Assembly (NCBI RefSeq): GCF_004792415.1
Contig: NZ_CP038853.1
Span: forward strand, 2,728,001 to 2,792,000
From: Pantoea vagans
GTDB taxonomy: Bacteria; Pseudomonadota; Gammaproteobacteria; Enterobacterales; Enterobacteriaceae
Length of the DNA: 64,000 nt
Direction of reading: 5' to 3'
Below the pieces are notes generated by a model. The model saw nothing but the letters and a program-made list of their open reading frames with translations. It searched no databases and had not been told where the DNA came from. This document shows positions 38,061 to 48,302 of this stretch, piece by piece. Within the stretch, counting starts at the first letter, position 1. Every line of letters starts with the position of its first letter. Made by a program: the position numbers and the translations under genes.

Positions 38061-39917
38061 TCAGGTCGCGCTGATAACGTGGCGGGCGACGAAATGACCC
38101 GGAGCCACCTCCATCAGCGGCGCCACTTCAGGTTCATCCCCTAACGCATGAATCGGGCTGGGGATCTCATCGACCAGTAAGGCGCGTTCACGACGCCGGT
38201 GCGCCGGATCGGCTACCGGCACCGCGGCCATGAGTTTTCGGGTATAGGGGTGCTGAGGCTGTTCAAACACCGCCTGACGCGGCCCTATCTCAACAATCTG
38301 ACCGAGATACATTACCGCCACACGGTGGCTGACACGCTCCACCACCGCCATATCGTGAGAAATAAACAGAAAGGCGATGCCAAATTCGCGCTGCAGGTCG
38401 AGCATCAGATTAATAATCTGCGCCTGAATCGACACATCCAGCGCCGAGACGGACTCATCGGCGATGACGACCTTCGGATTCAGCGCCAGCGCGCGGGCAA
38501 TACAGATACGCTGGCGCTGCCCGCCGGAAAATTCATGCGGATAGCGCTGAGCATGTTCCGGCAGCAGACCGACTTTATCCAGTAACCAGGCGACACGCTG
38601 CTCCGCCTCGCGACGCGGCATCGCCTTATGGACCAGCAGCGGCTCCATAATTGAGAAGCCAACCGTCAGCCGGGGATCAAGCGAGGCGTAGGGATCCTGG
38701 AAAATAAACTGAATATCGCGCCGCAGATGGGCGAGTGCAGCACCTGAGAGATGGTCGATGCGCTGTCCGTCAAATGTCAGCGTGCCGCCCTGGCTGGCAA
38801 CCAGCTTCAGCAGTGAGCGTCCGGTGGTCGATTTACCACAGCCCGACTCCCCCACCAGCGCCAGGGTCTCTCCGGCATAGAGATCAAAACTGACTTTTTC
38901 GACGGCATGAACCCGGCTTTTGACGCGATTCAGCAGGCCGCCGCGAATATCGAAGCGGGTGACCAGATCGCGTACCTGCAGAATGGGGGGCTGCAGGCGG
39001 CGAACCGTATCCTGCGGCACGTCATCAACCGCGTCGCTATGCAGCAGCGGAAATTTGGCCGGCAGCGGCTGGCCCTGCATCGATCCGAGCCTGGGCACCG
39101 CGGCCAGCAGCGCCTGGGTGTAGGGCTGCTGCGGTGCGCTGAACAGTTCGGCGACGGGCGCATTCTCCACCACATCGCCGCGATACATGACCTGAACGCG
39201 ATCGGCCATTTCGGCGACCACGCCCATATCGTGCGTGATAAAAATCACCCCCATCTGCATCTCTTTTTGCAGCACGCGGATGAGTTGCAGAATCTGTGCC
39301 TGAATAGTGACGTCGAGTGCGGTGGTCGGCTCATCGGCAATCAGCAGCGCCGGTTTGCAGCAGAGCGCCATCGCAATCATCACGCGCTGACGCATTCCGC
39401 CTGAGAGCTGATGCGGGAAACGAGACAGAACATTGTGCGCATCGGGAATGCGCACCAGATCAAGCATCCGGCGCGCCTCTGCCAGTGCCGCGGCGTGGCT
39501 CAGCCCCTGATGAAGCCGGATGGATTCAGCTATCTGCTCGCCCACGGAGAAGACCGGATTCAGCGAGGTCATTGGCTCCTGAAAGATCATCGCCATATCC
39601 GCGCCGCGCACCCGACGCATCTGACTTTTTGAGGCGCGCATCAGATCCAGCACCTCGCCATTGCGACGACGTAATTGCACCTCGCCGCTCACCCTGCCGC
39701 CAGCCTGCTCAATCAGTCGCATCAGCGCCAGCGAGGTGACCGATTTTCCTGAACCTGACTCGCCTACCAGCGCCAGCGTTTCGCCGCGAAACAGATCGAG
39801 TGACAAATGACGCACCGCGTCTGTGACGGTGGCTTCGTGCTGAAAACGCACACTGAGATCGCGCACCGCCAGCACCTGATCAGGGGCCAGCGGCGGTAGC
39901 GTTTGCCTGTCGCTCAT
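38061..39917 (-). CDS. gsiA: Glutathione ABC transporter ATP-binding protein GsiA
   Basis: A 618-residue fused tandem ATPase (E. coli 623), with both DppD-like and DppF-like halves. Walker A motifs are GESGSGKS in the first half and GESGCGKS in the second; signatures are [15 protein letters not shown] and [15 protein letters not shown]; each half has a C-terminal oligopeptide-ABC extension. The ATG at 39917 ([15 protein letters not shown]) follows AAGGA and starts 10 bp after iaaA; the frame is open upstream inside iaaA but that is not used by relatives. Confidence 0.96.
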   Translation of the reverse strand: MSDRQTLPPLAPDQVLAVRDLSVRFQHEATVTDAVRHLSLDLFRGETLALVGESGSGKSVTSLALMRLIEQAGGRVSGEVQLRRRNGEVLDLMRASKSQMRRVRGADMAMIFQEPMTSLNPVFSVGEQIAESIRLHQGLSHAAALAEARRMLDLVRIPDAHNVLSRFPHQLSGGMRQRVMIAMALCCKPALLIADEPTTALDVTIQAQILQLIRVLQKEMQMGVIFITHDMGVVAEMADRVQVMYRGDVVENAPVAELFSAPQQPYTQALLAAVPRLGSMQGQPLPAKFPLLHSDAVDDVPQDTVRRLQPPILQVRDLVTRFDIRGGLLNRVKSRVHAVEKVSFDLYAGETLALVGESGCGKSTTGRSLLKLVASQGGTLTFDGQRIDHLSGAALAHLRRDIQFIFQDPYASLDPRLTVGFSIMEPLLVHKAMPRREAEQRVAWLLDKVGLLPEHAQRYPHEFSGGQRQRICIARALALNPKVVIADESVSALDVSIQAQIINLMLDLQREFGIAFLFISHDMAVVERVSHRVAVMYLGQIVEIGPRQAVFEQPQHPYTRKLMAAVPVADPAHRRRERALLVDEIPSPIHALGDEPEVAPLMEVAPGHFVARHVISAT

Positions 39918-39927
39918 TTCTGCATCC

Positions 39928-40887
39928 TTAACTTTCGCGATAGATAGCGACGTCAGCCGCCTCGCCGACCCGCGCAACGCCCCGGTACATGCCTTCGCTG
40001 TTGAACGGCAGCGCCACGTTGCCTGCGCGATCGACGGCAATTAAGCCGCCACTGCCGCCCAGTTCCAGCACGCTGTCATGAATAACGTTAACACTCGCCT
40101 GCTGCAACGAGCGTCCGGCATAGCGCATCTGCGCGGCCACATCGTAGGCCGCCAGCGTCCGCATAAACACTTCACCGGTGCCGGTACAGGAGACCGCCAC
40201 GCTGTCGTTGCTGGCGTAGCAGCCCGCGCCCGGCAGCGGCGAGTCGCCGACGCGTCCGGCCTGCTTATTGGTCATCCCGCCCGTTGACGTGGCCGCAGCG
40301 AGGTTGCCCGCCAGATCCAGCGCGACCGCCCCGACAGTGCCGAACTTACGGTCCGGGTCGAGCGGGTCGTCGCTGTGTGCGGCACCATCATGGTCCAGCA
40401 CCGAGGTAGCGCTGTTGAGCGCGCGCTGCAGCTGCTCCCAGCGTTCCGGCGTCGAAAAGAAATCAGGATCGACCGTTTCCAGCCCCTGCGCCACGGCAAA
40501 CTGCTCTGCGCCTTCCCCGATAAACAGCACATGCTCGCTTTTATCCAGCACGGCACGTGCCGCCAGGACCGGATTACGTAATCGCGTTACGCCTGCGACC
40601 GCGCCGACATCCAGCGTGCGGCCATCCATAATGCAGGCATCAAGTTCATGGGTGCCCTGATGGGTGAAGACCGCGCCTTTGCCCGCGTTAAACAGCGGAC
40701 ACTCTTCAAGCAGTCGTACAGCCTCGGTTACCGCATCGAGTGCACTGCCGCCCTGAGCCAGTATCTGCTGACCCTGAGTGACAATATCGTGGAGCGCCTG
40801 ACGGTAGCGTTGTTCCTTTTCAGCGCTCATTGCTGCGCGCGAAATCGCACCTGCGCCGCCGTGAATGGCGATCACTGCATTGACCAT
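39928..40887 (-). CDS. iaaA: Isoaspartyl peptidase/L-asparaginase IaaA
   Basis: An Ntn-hydrolase that removes beta-aspartyl residues from peptides and has asparaginase side activity. The precursor is 319 residues and cleaves itself before Thr184 (GTVGAVALD), which becomes the catalytic N-terminal nucleophile. [24 protein letters not shown] and CTGTGE line the active site. It is the first gene of iaaA-gsiABCD, so peptide cleavage is linked to glutathione-type peptide uptake. It is divergent from moeA. Confidence 0.96.
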   Translation of the reverse strand: MVNAVIAIHGGAGAISRAAMSAEKEQRYRQALHDIVTQGQQILAQGGSALDAVTEAVRLLEECPLFNAGKGAVFTHQGTHELDACIMDGRTLDVGAVAGVTRLRNPVLAARAVLDKSEHVLFIGEGAEQFAVAQGLETVDPDFFSTPERWEQLQRALNSATSVLDHDGAAHSDDPLDPDRKFGTVGAVALDLAGNLAAATSTGGMTNKQAGRVGDSPLPGAGCYASNDSVAVSCTGTGEVFMRTLAAYDVAAQMRYAGRSLQQASVNVIHDSVLELGGSGGLIAVDRAGNVALPFNSEGMYRGVARVGEAADVAIYRES

Positions 40888-41143
40888 AACGCTCTACCCT
40901 GTGATTGCATCAGGACGAAAAACACTGATTTAAAATGGTTTTCACCCATTTTTGGTGATTTTTGACTATAGAAAGCCTGCTAAGTGTTGTAAAGCGGAAA
41001 CTGTTCCTGTGGTTATAACCTTTTCTTACCGCCATATTTCACTTTGGTCGCAATGACCGGCAGGTCAGGCCGACGCCGATGTGACTCAGCGACCAATTCC
41101 CACCATAATAGGCAGCATCTGAAATAACCAGGCTGGACTGTTC

Positions 41144-42379
41144 ATGGAAAGTTTTACTGCAGGTTTGATCTCCCTTGAGGAGGCGCAACAAAAAATGCTG
41201 TCACAGCTGACGCCCGTCACCGACTCACTGAGCGTGTCGCTGGCCGAGGCGGTCGGGCGCATCACCGCAACCGCAGTCACCTCACCGATTGCCGTGCCGC
41301 CCTTTGATAACTCCGCGATGGACGGCTACGCCGTCAGGCTGGCCGATGTCAGCAGCGGACAGCCGCTTCCCGTGGCAGGCAAGGCCTTTGCTGGCGCGCC
41401 GTTCAGCGGTGAGTGGCCGCAGGGCAGCGTGATTCGCATCATGACCGGTGCGCCGGTGCCCGCAGGCTGTGAAGCGGTAGTAATGCAGGAGCAGACCGAA
41501 GCTCAGGGCGATGCGATTGTCATTACCGCGCCGGTGCGTCAGGGACAGAATATTCGCCTGACCGGCGACGACATTCAGCCGGGCCATGTAGTGCTGGAAG
41601 CGGGTACGCGTCTGGGTGCCGCCGAGCTGCCGCTGCTCGCCTCGCTGGGTATCGCGCAGGTGAGCGTGCTGCGAAAACTGCGGGTGGCTATCTTCTCCAC
41701 CGGTGATGAACTTCAGCCGGTCGGTGAGCCGCTGGCAGACGGCCAGATATATGACACCAACCGTTTTGCGGTCTCGCTGATGCTGCATAAGCTGGGCTGC
41801 GAAGTCATCGACCTTGGCATTATCAAAGATGATCCCACTGCTCTGCGCGCCGCATTTGAGGAAGCCGATCGGCAGGCCGATGTGGTGATCAGCACCGGCG
41901 GCGTTTCTGTGGGTGAAGCGGACTTCACCAAAAGCATGCTGGAAGAGCTCGGTGCCATCAGTTTCTGGAAGCTGGCGATTAAGCCCGGCAAACCGTTTGC
42001 CTTTGGCCGCCTCAACAGCAGCTGGTTCTGTGGCCTGCCGGGTAACCCGGTCTCCGCCGCCGTCACTTTCTATCAACTGGTGCAGCCGCTGCTTGCCACC
42101 CTCACCGGCCAGCAGAAATCCGCCTTGCCACCCCGTCAGAAAGTGCGCTGCGCCTCGCGCCTGAAAAAGTCACCGGGTCGCCTCGACTTCCAGCGCGGCA
42201 TCCTGCGCCAGAACGCACAGGGTGAACTGGAGGTAGAGACCACCGGGATGCAGGGTTCGCACGTCTTCAGCTCTTTTGCTCAGGCGAACTGCTTTATTGT
42301 GCTGGAACGGGATCGCGGCAACGTGGAACCGGGTGAATGGGTTGAGGTGGAACCGTTCAACGCCCTGCTGGAGGCGTAA
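41144..42379 (+). CDS. moeA: Molybdopterin molybdotransferase MoeA
   Basis: MoeA inserts molybdate into adenylylated molybdopterin. The 411 residues equal the E. coli length. The protein has the MoeA N-terminal domains ([30 protein letters not shown]), the MogA-like domain ([23 protein letters not shown] and [14 protein letters not shown]), [13 protein letters not shown] and a C-terminal beta-barrel. Its stop directly abuts the moeB ATG, so the two are translationally coupled. Confidence 0.97.
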   Translation: MESFTAGLISLEEAQQKMLSQLTPVTDSLSVSLAEAVGRITATAVTSPIAVPPFDNSAMDGYAVRLADVSSGQPLPVAGKAFAGAPFSGEWPQGSVIRIMTGAPVPAGCEAVVMQEQTEAQGDAIVITAPVRQGQNIRLTGDDIQPGHVVLEAGTRLGAAELPLLASLGIAQVSVLRKLRVAIFSTGDELQPVGEPLADGQIYDTNRFAVSLMLHKLGCEVIDLGIIKDDPTALRAAFEEADRQADVVISTGGVSVGEADFTKSMLEELGAISFWKLAIKPGKPFAFGRLNSSWFCGLPGNPVSAAVTFYQLVQPLLATLTGQQKSALPPRQKVRCASRLKKSPGRLDFQRGILRQNAQGELEVETTGMQGSHVFSSFAQANCFIVLERDRGNVEPGEWVEVEPFNALLEA

Positions 42380-43138
42380 ATGCTGCCTGAATTAAGTGAT
42401 GAGGAGATGCTGCGCTACAACCGACAGATTGTTCTGCGCGGCTTTGATTTTGACGGGCAGGAGCGGCTGAAAGCCAGCCACGCGCTGGTCGTCGGGCTGG
42501 GCGGGCTGGGCTGCGCGGCTGCGCCCTACCTTGCTTCTGCTGGCGTCGGCAATCTGACGCTGCTGGACTACGATACCGTGTCGCACTCCAACCTGCAACG
42601 GCAGATCCTGCATCATGACGCGGATATCGGCCGCGCTAAAGTGGACTCTGCCGCACAAAGTCTGGCCGCCATCAATCCGCACTGCCAGCTGCATCCGGTT
42701 AATGGACAGCTGGACGATGTGGCGCTGCTGGCGCTGATTGCCCGTCAGCAGGTGGTGCTGGACTGCACTGACAATGTTGCGGTTCGTGAGCAGCTTAACC
42801 GGCTCTGCCGACAGCAGCGGGTGCCACTGGTTTCAGGCGCCGCGATTCGGATGGAAGGTCAGATCAGCGTATTCAACTGGCAGCCCGGCACCCCCTGCTA
42901 TCGCTGCATCAGCCGCCTGTTTGGCGAACAGACCCTGAGCTGCGTGGAGGCGGGCGTCATGGCCCCGCTGGTGGGTGTGATTGGTGCGATGCAGGCGATG
43001 GAAGCCATTAAAGTGCTGACATCTTTTGGCGCGCCCGCCACCAGCCGGTTGCTGATGTATGATGCGATGAGCGCGGAGTTCCGCAGCATGAAAGTGGCGC
43101 AGGACGCGCATTGTGAAGTGTGTAGCGGTGGGGCTTAA
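42380..43138 (+). CDS. moeB: Molybdopterin-synthase adenylyltransferase MoeB
   Basis: An E1-like enzyme that adenylates the C-terminus of MoaD for sulfur transfer in molybdopterin synthesis. The nucleotide site is VVGLGGLGCAAAPYLASAGVG (around 38-58), the catalytic Asp is in CTDN (131), and the structural zinc is held by Cys173/Cys176 and Cys245/Cys248 (CYRC and CEVC). Length 252 versus 249 in E. coli. It is followed by the 593-base repeat-filled gap before ybiT. Confidence 0.97.
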   Translation: MLPELSDEEMLRYNRQIVLRGFDFDGQERLKASHALVVGLGGLGCAAAPYLASAGVGNLTLLDYDTVSHSNLQRQILHHDADIGRAKVDSAAQSLAAINPHCQLHPVNGQLDDVALLALIARQQVVLDCTDNVAVREQLNRLCRQQRVPLVSGAAIRMEGQISVFNWQPGTPCYRCISRLFGEQTLSCVEAGVMAPLVGVIGAMQAMEAIKVLTSFGAPATSRLLMYDAMSAEFRSMKVAQDAHCEVCSGGA

Positions 43139-43197
43139 CGTCAAAAGCAATACATCTGCTCCATGAAGCCAGCGCTGTTTTGAACTCTGCCTGCTTT

Positions 43198-43376
43198 AGG
43201 GAACACGGTCAGATCGGAAAGTCGCTTAAACCATCCCTGGGCGCTCTGCCCGCGCGATTACGCACCTCATCCCTGAGGTGCGCCCGTAACCGGGCCAACG
43301 CTTCGCGTTGTTCAAAAACGCTCCCGGCGTTTTTGTCCATGGCGCAGGACGCTTTCCTCCTCTGACCATGTTCCCT
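43198..43376 (+). repeat. Dispersed ~180-bp inverted-repeat element, copy B
   Basis: Terminal arms AGGGAACACGGTCAGA (43198-43213) and TCTGACCATGTTCCCT (43361-43376) match in 15 of 16 positions as inverted repeats. Inside are four hairpins in series: CGCACCTCA/TGAGGTGCG (43261-43282), GCCCG/CGGGC (43282-43295), CAACGC/GCGTTG (43296-43310) and AAAAACGC/GCGTTTTT (43314-43334). The last one resembles a bidirectional terminator. The copy is 179 bases and in the orientation used as reference here. No clear target-site duplication is seen. Confidence 0.9.
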
Positions 43377-43495
43377 GCGCCTTGAACATTTGCGTTGCAG
43401 CCAAATTCACTCTGAACTGGCTTTACCTGAAGGGCCTGCGTTGAGCCCCAAAACTACGCTCAATCCACTTACAGACAGCTCAAAGCTTAAAGCGA

Positions 43496-43599
43496 AGGGA
43501 GCATACGCCTGTAGCAAAGCATCGCGGGCCAGGGACGGCCCGCGCTGAGCATGCCATGGATGGCGTCTTTTGCGTCTTTGCGAAAGGCGTATGCTCCCT
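43496..43599. repeat. 104-bp inverted-repeat element between copies B and D
   Basis: AGGGAGCATACGCCT (43496-43510) and AGGCGTATGCTCCCT (43585-43599) are perfect 15-bp inverted arms that extend to 24 bp with three mismatches. A central hairpin CGCGGGCC/GGCCCGCG (43523-43544) is present. The outer AGGGA and the size suggest a miniature element related in style to the 180-bp repeat. Only this copy is in the window. Confidence 0.8.
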
Positions 43600-43632
43600 G
43601 AAGCCCACACAGTAATGACGTTTTACCTGCTT

Positions 43633-43684
43633 AGGGAACACGGTCAGATCGGAAAGTCGCATAATTCATCAATGGGCGCTCAGC
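43633..43684 (+). repeat. Truncated copy (D) of the ~180-bp element
   Basis: The first 28 bases (43633-43660) match copy B exactly over its left end; the next two dozen match partially (TTCATCAATGGGCGCTCAGC against CCATCCCTGGGCGCTCTGC). Similarity then stops before the ybiT terminator. The flank CTGCTT directly before the arm is shared with copy B. Confidence 0.75.
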
Positions 43685-43696
43685 ACTGCGGGGCAA

Positions 43697-43730
43697 AAAA
43701 AACGGGGTGGCCTGCGCCACCCCGTTTTTT
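43697..43730. terminator. Bidirectional terminator beside ybiT
   Basis: AAAAAACGGGGTGGC (43697-43711), loop CTGC and GCCACCCCGTTTTTT (43716-43730) form a perfect 15-bp stem with A and T runs. It ends one base before the ybiT stop. Confidence 0.9.
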
Positions 43731-43731
43731 A

Positions 43732-45324
43732 TCAGACGATACCCTGACTGCGCAGGTAATCTTCGTAATTACCGGTGAAGTCCACCACCTTGTCTGCTTT
43801 CAGCTCAATCACGCGGGTTGCCAGCGAGCTGACAAATTCGCGGTCATGCGAAACAAACACCAGCGTGCCTTCATACATCTCCAGCGCCATATTGAGCGAT
43901 TCAATCGACTCCATATCGAGGTGGTTGGTCGGCTCATCCATAATCAGAATGTTCGGTTTTTCCATCATCAGCTTACCGAACAGCATACGACCCTTCTCAC
44001 CACCGGAAAGCACTTTGGCCGGCTTCTTAATATCATCCTGCGAAAACAGCAGACGACCAAGAATACCGCGAATGGTCTGCTCATCATCGCCCGGCTGTTT
44101 CCACTGACTCATCCAGTCAAATACCGTCAGATCATTGGCAAAATCATCGGCGTGATCCTGAGCGTAATAACCAATACGCGCATTCTCTGACCATTTAACC
44201 GTGCCATTATCTGGCGTAAGCTGACCCACCAGCGATTTCAACAGCGTCGATTTACCAATACCGTTGGCACCGATTACCGCCAGCTTCTCGCCCACTTCCA
44301 GCAGCAGATTTAAATTCTTAAACAGCGGACCGTTATCAAATCCTTTGGTTAATCCTTCCACTTCCAGCGCATTACGGAACAGTTTCTTGTCCTGCTCAAA
44401 ACGGATAAACGGGTTCTGACGACTGGAGGCTTTCACTTCATCCAGTTTAATTTTATCCATCTGCTTAGCACGTGAAGTCGCCTGACGTGATTTAGAGGCG
44501 TTGGCGCTAAAACGACTGACGAACGATTGTAAGTCAGCAATCTGCGCTTTTTTCTTGGCATTATCAGATAACAGACGTTCACGTGCCTGCGTTGCTGCGG
44601 TCATATATTCGTCATAATTACCGGAATAAACCCGAAGCTCGCCATAATCCAAATCGGCCATGTGGGTGCAGACCATATTAAGGAAGTGACGGTCATGCGA
44701 AATGATAATCATGGTGCTGTCACGCTCGTTCAGCACCTGCTCCAGCCAGCGAATCGTATCGATGTCCAGGTTGTTCGTCGGTTCGTCGAGTAACAAAATA
44801 TCCGGATTAGAAAACAGTGCCTGCGCCAGCAGCACACGCAATTTAAAGCCCGGGGCGATTTCGCTCATCGGGCCATAATGCTGTTCAACCGGAATGCCGA
44901 CGCCGAGTAATAATTCACCGGCACGCGACTCGGCGCTATAGCCATCCATCTCACCGTAAAGCGCTTCAAGATCGCCGACTTTATACCCCTCTTCTTCGCT
45001 CATTTCTGGCAAAGAATAAATGCGGTCGCGCTCCTGCTTTACTTCCCATAATTCATGGTGACCCATGATAACGGTGTCCAGCACGCTGAATTGTTCAAAG
45101 GCGAACTGATCCTGACGCAACTTACCAATGCGCTCGTTGGGATCGTAAGAGACGTTGCCGCCTGAAGGCACCAGATCGCCACCCAAAATCTTCATGAAGG
45201 TGGATTTTCCGCTGCCGTTCGCACCGATTAAACCGTAACGATTACCGCCGCCAAATTTAACGGAGATATTTTCGAACAGTGGCTTGCTGCCAAACTGCAT
45301 GGTGATATTGCTGCTAACTAACAC
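43732..45324 (-). CDS. ybiT: ABC-F family ATPase YbiT
   Basis: A soluble ABC-F protein with two ATPase domains, 530 residues as in E. coli. ABC-F proteins bind the ribosomal E site and influence translation; YbiT's exact role is still being worked out. Walker A motifs are GANGSGKST and GANGIGKST; Walker B regions are [12 protein letters not shown] and [12 protein letters not shown]; the interdomain linker includes [23 protein letters not shown]. The start is a GTG at 45324 ([20 protein letters not shown]) matching the family start; the longer ATG frame at 45393 adds a non-conserved stretch. Confidence 0.96.
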   Translation of the reverse strand: MLVSSNITMQFGSKPLFENISVKFGGGNRYGLIGANGSGKSTFMKILGGDLVPSGGNVSYDPNERIGKLRQDQFAFEQFSVLDTVIMGHHELWEVKQERDRIYSLPEMSEEEGYKVGDLEALYGEMDGYSAESRAGELLLGVGIPVEQHYGPMSEIAPGFKLRVLLAQALFSNPDILLLDEPTNNLDIDTIRWLEQVLNERDSTMIIISHDRHFLNMVCTHMADLDYGELRVYSGNYDEYMTAATQARERLLSDNAKKKAQIADLQSFVSRFSANASKSRQATSRAKQMDKIKLDEVKASSRQNPFIRFEQDKKLFRNALEVEGLTKGFDNGPLFKNLNLLLEVGEKLAVIGANGIGKSTLLKSLVGQLTPDNGTVKWSENARIGYYAQDHADDFANDLTVFDWMSQWKQPGDDEQTIRGILGRLLFSQDDIKKPAKVLSGGEKGRMLFGKLMMEKPNILIMDEPTNHLDMESIESLNMALEMYEGTLVFVSHDREFVSSLATRVIELKADKVVDFTGNYEDYLRSQGIV

Positions 45325-45444
45325 GGCATTGACCTTTGTGAAGAGAATGGATGAAAAAACGGCGGCTATTATGCCAGATGTGACGCAGCGCACGCCAGCG
45401 TCAGGCGTGGATTCCTGGCGGGGTGATTGATATCCCGACAGAAA

Positions 45445-45479
45445 TAAAAAAGCCGGAGGACCCTAATGGCCCCCCGGCT
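45445..45479 (-). terminator. Terminator of the H-NS-like gene
   Basis: AGCCGG (45451-45456) pairs with CCGGCT (45474-45479) with additional GG/CC pairing inside. On the - strand a T run (45445-45450) follows, 24 bp after the stop. Confidence 0.8.
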
Positions 45480-45502
45480 CCCACTTACAAGGATTGTGTT
45501 GA

Positions 45503-45904
45503 TCAATCGATCAGGAAACTGTCCAGGCTTTTACCGGAATCCAGCGCTTTTTTAATCGCTGCCGGGGTGCGGCCCTGACCTGTCCATGATTTCTGCTCAC
45601 CGTTTTCATCGGTGTAAGAATATTTAGCCGGACGCGGCGCACGCTTGGTGCGTTTTTTTCCGCTTTCCAGCGCACCTAATAATTCATTAGGATCGATGCC
45701 GTCAGCCAGCAGCATTTCGCGATATTTAGACAGCTTTTCTTCTTTTTCGCGATTCTGCGTCTCTTCCGCTTCTGCTTCTTCGCGGCGCTCAGTAACAACA
45801 ACGGTTAATTTTTCCAGGATCTCTTCAAGATCGGTCAGTGGCAGTTCACGAGCCTGGGCACGTAATGTGCGAATATTGTTCAGTACTTTAAATGCGTCAC
45901 TCAT
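45503..45904 (-). CDS. H-NS/StpA-family nucleoid-associated protein
   Basis: A 133-residue nucleoid protein. The N-terminal half ([19 protein letters not shown], then a charged coiled coil of about 60 residues) is the oligomerisation region. The C-terminal half carries the AT-hook-like [16 protein letters not shown] that reads the minor groove of AT-rich [34 protein letters not shown] is the linker. It is clearly H-NS-like but I judge it a paralogue; the ybiT neighbourhood is not where hns lies in E. coli. The ATG at 45904 follows AAGGA. A long AT-rich region lies upstream. Confidence 0.9.
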   Translation of the reverse strand: MSDAFKVLNNIRTLRAQARELPLTDLEEILEKLTVVVTERREEAEAEETQNREKEEKLSKYREMLLADGIDPNELLGALESGKKRTKRAPRPAKYSYTDENGEQKSWTGQGRTPAAIKKALDSGKSLDSFLID

Positions 45905-46771
45905 CACAATGTCCTTGATTAAGGGGGGTTAATAAAACTGTAGCGCCAAGATTACCTAATTCAAATAAAAAAATAAATTATTTTTACGCTACAGATAATT
46001 CTTAAGTATTAATTCAGACAAAACAGCACTATTAAAATCGGCAGTGCCTGACGTTTTATTAACGCTGAATTAACAACAAATCGTGCTCCGGTTCCATTGT
46101 TGAAAACGATTTCAGAGGCTTTATACCGAAAGCTGACCGTTTACCTTATCCACTAAAGTGGGTTTTTACAGCATCATTATTTACGGATGCGCACCTGGTG
46201 ATAGCCGATTAAAAACGTGCTCCGATCGCGATCTCAGTCACACCAGCTTACAGATTATGCTTAAAAATCGCCCTCCGGGCCGTTAAATAGCCCAAAATAA
46301 TTACCGTCCTGATGAATTTTTAATAATGCCCGCTGCTATCTGTTAACTTTTTTTGCCGCTGCGTTTAGCAGCAGAGTCAGATTATTCGCAGTTCCCTCAG
46401 CTGTGCAATAACAGTTCTGCCTGACGCAGGTGGAGGAATAGTTGCGCCCGGGTTACCTGCCTGCTCATGAGGCGACTTAAAAAATCCGTTCAGGAAATAA
46501 ATTCAGAAAGGTGACAGAGTTCAAAAAGCTGAATCAGAATACACCAGCAACATAAAAATAACGTCGCTTCGCGGCTGCTGAAAATAACCCTGTGCTTATC
46601 ACGCGTTTATTTTCTGCTGCCTGTGTCGGACAGAGCGGCGGTGAGACACCTGGTTATTCAACAGGTTAGATAATCATCAATCGCCGGGAGAGGCTGTCAG
46701 CCTCTGACGCGATGCTGACAGGAATAAAGATTAAGGGCGGTTACTGCACAGAGGCAGCGACCGCCAGAGGA
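45905..46771. other. 867-bp AT-rich non-coding region upstream of the H-NS-like gene
   Basis: The stretch is visibly AT-rich compared with its neighbours and contains no ORF that I can support on either strand. It should hold the H-NS-like gene promoter on its left side. At its right are two hairpins just downstream of the efflux operon: AGAGGCT/AGCCTCT (46689-46705) and GGCGGT...ACCGCC with inner CTGC/GCAG (46736-46765). A small RNA, a self-silencing region bound by H-NS proteins, or a decayed gene are all possible; I see no direct proof of any. Confidence 0.6.
46736..46765 (-). terminator. Hairpin downstream of the EmrAB/NodT-type operon
   Basis: GGCGGT (46736-46741) pairs with ACCGCC (46760-46765), with an inner CTGC/GCAG stem. 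It lies 6 bp after the outer-membrane gene stop on the - strand and is followed by CTTAATCTTT, a weak T-rich tail. Confidence 0.5.
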
Positions 46772-48301
46772 CTAATTTGCCTGGGTGGCCGGGCCAAATA
46801 CCGGATATTGCGGCATCTCAACGTTCTGGTACGTTTCCCAGCCGCCGCCCAGCGCTTTATAGAGCGCGACTAAATCAAGCGCGCTCTGCATCCGCGCCTG
46901 TGTCGCCTGCTCCTGTGCCTGCGCCAGCTGACGCTGTGCATCCAGCACCTCAAGGAAGGTTGAAAGCCCCTGCCGGTAACTGTCGCTGGCGAGATCAAAG
47001 GCGCGCTGAAGGGCACCGGTCGTCTCATCCAGCGCAGTGACACGCTGCTGATCGGCGCGATAGCTGACCAGCGCATTCTCCACATCCTGCAACGCCGTCA
47101 GCACCGTCTGACGGTAATTCAGTGCAGCGCTGGCCTGCTGTGCCCGGGCGAGTTTGACGCTCGACACCAGTTGCCCACCCTGGAAAATCGGAATCGACAG
47201 CGACGGACCGTAACTGTAGAAATGGCTGCTCCAGTTATCCAGATAGCTGACGTCGGTATTGCGCACGCCCAGCTGACCCGTCAGTGACAGGCTCGGGAAA
47301 AGCTGCGCCACAGACACGCCAATCTCAGCGGTTTGAGCATGCAGCGTCGCTTCAGCCTGACGAATATCGGGACGACGACGTGCCAGTGTGGAGGGAATAC
47401 CCACCGGGACAAACTGCGGTAGCGGTGGTAACGCTTTTGGCGTACTGAGTTCAGCATCCAGCGCACCCGGCGTTTTACCAAGCAGCACCGCCAGCCCGTT
47501 CATCGCCTGTCGTGCCTGTGACTGATACTGCGGCAGTTGCGCCTGCAGCGTGCTGAGCTGGGCTCGGGCATTTTCCACATCGGTCAGCGGTGCCAGTCCA
47601 TTCTGCTGCTGACTCTGCGTAAGCTCGGTGGTCTGCTTCGCCACCTCAATCTGCTGCTGCAGCGTCTGAATGGTGCTCTGCGCGCCTCGCAGCTGCAGCC
47701 AGGCTCGCGCTACTTCGGCTTCCAGTGAGACCAGCGCATCATTGCGCTGCTCTATCGCCGCCTGCTGTTGAGCATTAGCGGCCTCAACCTGACGGCGCAC
47801 TTTGCCCCACAGATCAAGTTCCCAGCTGGCATCAAAGCTGCCCTGATAGAGGTTAACCGGCTGGGTCAGGCCATTGAGCTGGCTGGCCACGTTGCTGTCG
47901 AGCTGATCGGTCGCGCCATTGGATTCCAGCAAGCCTTTAAGTCCGAGCTGCTGTCGCGTCACTTTGGCCGAACCGCTCAGACTCGGGAACAGACTCCCCT
48001 GCGCCTGTGTCAGCTGTTCACGCGCCCCGGCAATGCGCAGCACCGTCTGCTGCAGGCTCAGGTTGCCCGCAATCGCCCGCTCAATCAGGCTGTCGAGCTG
48101 CGGATCGTTGAAGCTGCGCCACCAGCGGGAATTAATCGCGGCAGTTTGTGGTTTTGACGCCTCCTGCGAATCCAGCGTGTTGTAGCTGCCCGGCACGGCG
48201 GGTTTCGGTGCCTGATAGTCAGGTCCGACGGCGCAGCCTGCCAGCCCCAGGGCCAGCAGTAAACTCAGGGGTTTCAGGCGATGAGAGAAATAAACCTTCA
48301 T
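46772..48301 (-). CDS. Outer-membrane efflux lipoprotein, NodT/OprM type
   Basis: A 509-residue outer-membrane channel of the NodT/OprM family (two OEP repeats). A lipoprotein signal ends in LAGC (Cys23), followed by AVGPDYQAPKPAVP, the usual start of the mature protein. PSTLARRRPDIRQAEATLHAQTAEIGVSVAQLFPSLSLTG is the conserved repeat-2 signature; long Gln/Ala-rich coiled coils form the periplasmic barrel. The ATG at 48301 is chosen so that the lipobox is near the end of a normal signal. It starts one base after the MFS gene and completes a tripartite exporter. Confidence 0.9.
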   Translation of the reverse strand: MKVYFSHRLKPLSLLLALGLAGCAVGPDYQAPKPAVPGSYNTLDSQEASKPQTAAINSRWWRSFNDPQLDSLIERAIAGNLSLQQTVLRIAGAREQLTQAQGSLFPSLSGSAKVTRQQLGLKGLLESNGATDQLDSNVASQLNGLTQPVNLYQGSFDASWELDLWGKVRRQVEAANAQQQAAIEQRNDALVSLEAEVARAWLQLRGAQSTIQTLQQQIEVAKQTTELTQSQQQNGLAPLTDVENARAQLSTLQAQLPQYQSQARQAMNGLAVLLGKTPGALDAELSTPKALPPLPQFVPVGIPSTLARRRPDIRQAEATLHAQTAEIGVSVAQLFPSLSLTGQLGVRNTDVSYLDNWSSHFYSYGPSLSIPIFQGGQLVSSVKLARAQQASAALNYRQTVLTALQDVENALVSYRADQQRVTALDETTGALQRAFDLASDSYRQGLSTFLEVLDAQRQLAQAQEQATQARMQSALDLVALYKALGGGWETYQNVEMPQYPVFGPATQAN

Positions 48302-48302
48302 G

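Larger units (their letters stand above)
43139..43731. other. Repeat-filled intergenic region moeB-ybiT
   Basis: A 593-base gap between convergent genes. In order it holds a full copy of the 180-bp element (43198-43376), a 104-bp inverted-repeat element (43496-43599), a truncated 180-bp element (43633-43684) and a bidirectional terminator (43697-43730). The short ORFs that lie inside are products of the repeats and I do not call them genes. Confidence 0.85.

Noticed and set aside
43198..43334. CRISPR-like hairpin series
   Set aside because: The hairpins differ from one another and there are no regularly spaced direct repeats; no CRISPR array is present in the window.
43180..43365. ORF in copy B similar to an ORF at 58644-58850
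   Set aside because: The similar peptides (both with EHGQIGKSLKPSL) come from the shared repeat. Copy A has a 2-base indel that breaks this frame and there is no ribosome binding site, so the likeness is nucleotide-level only.
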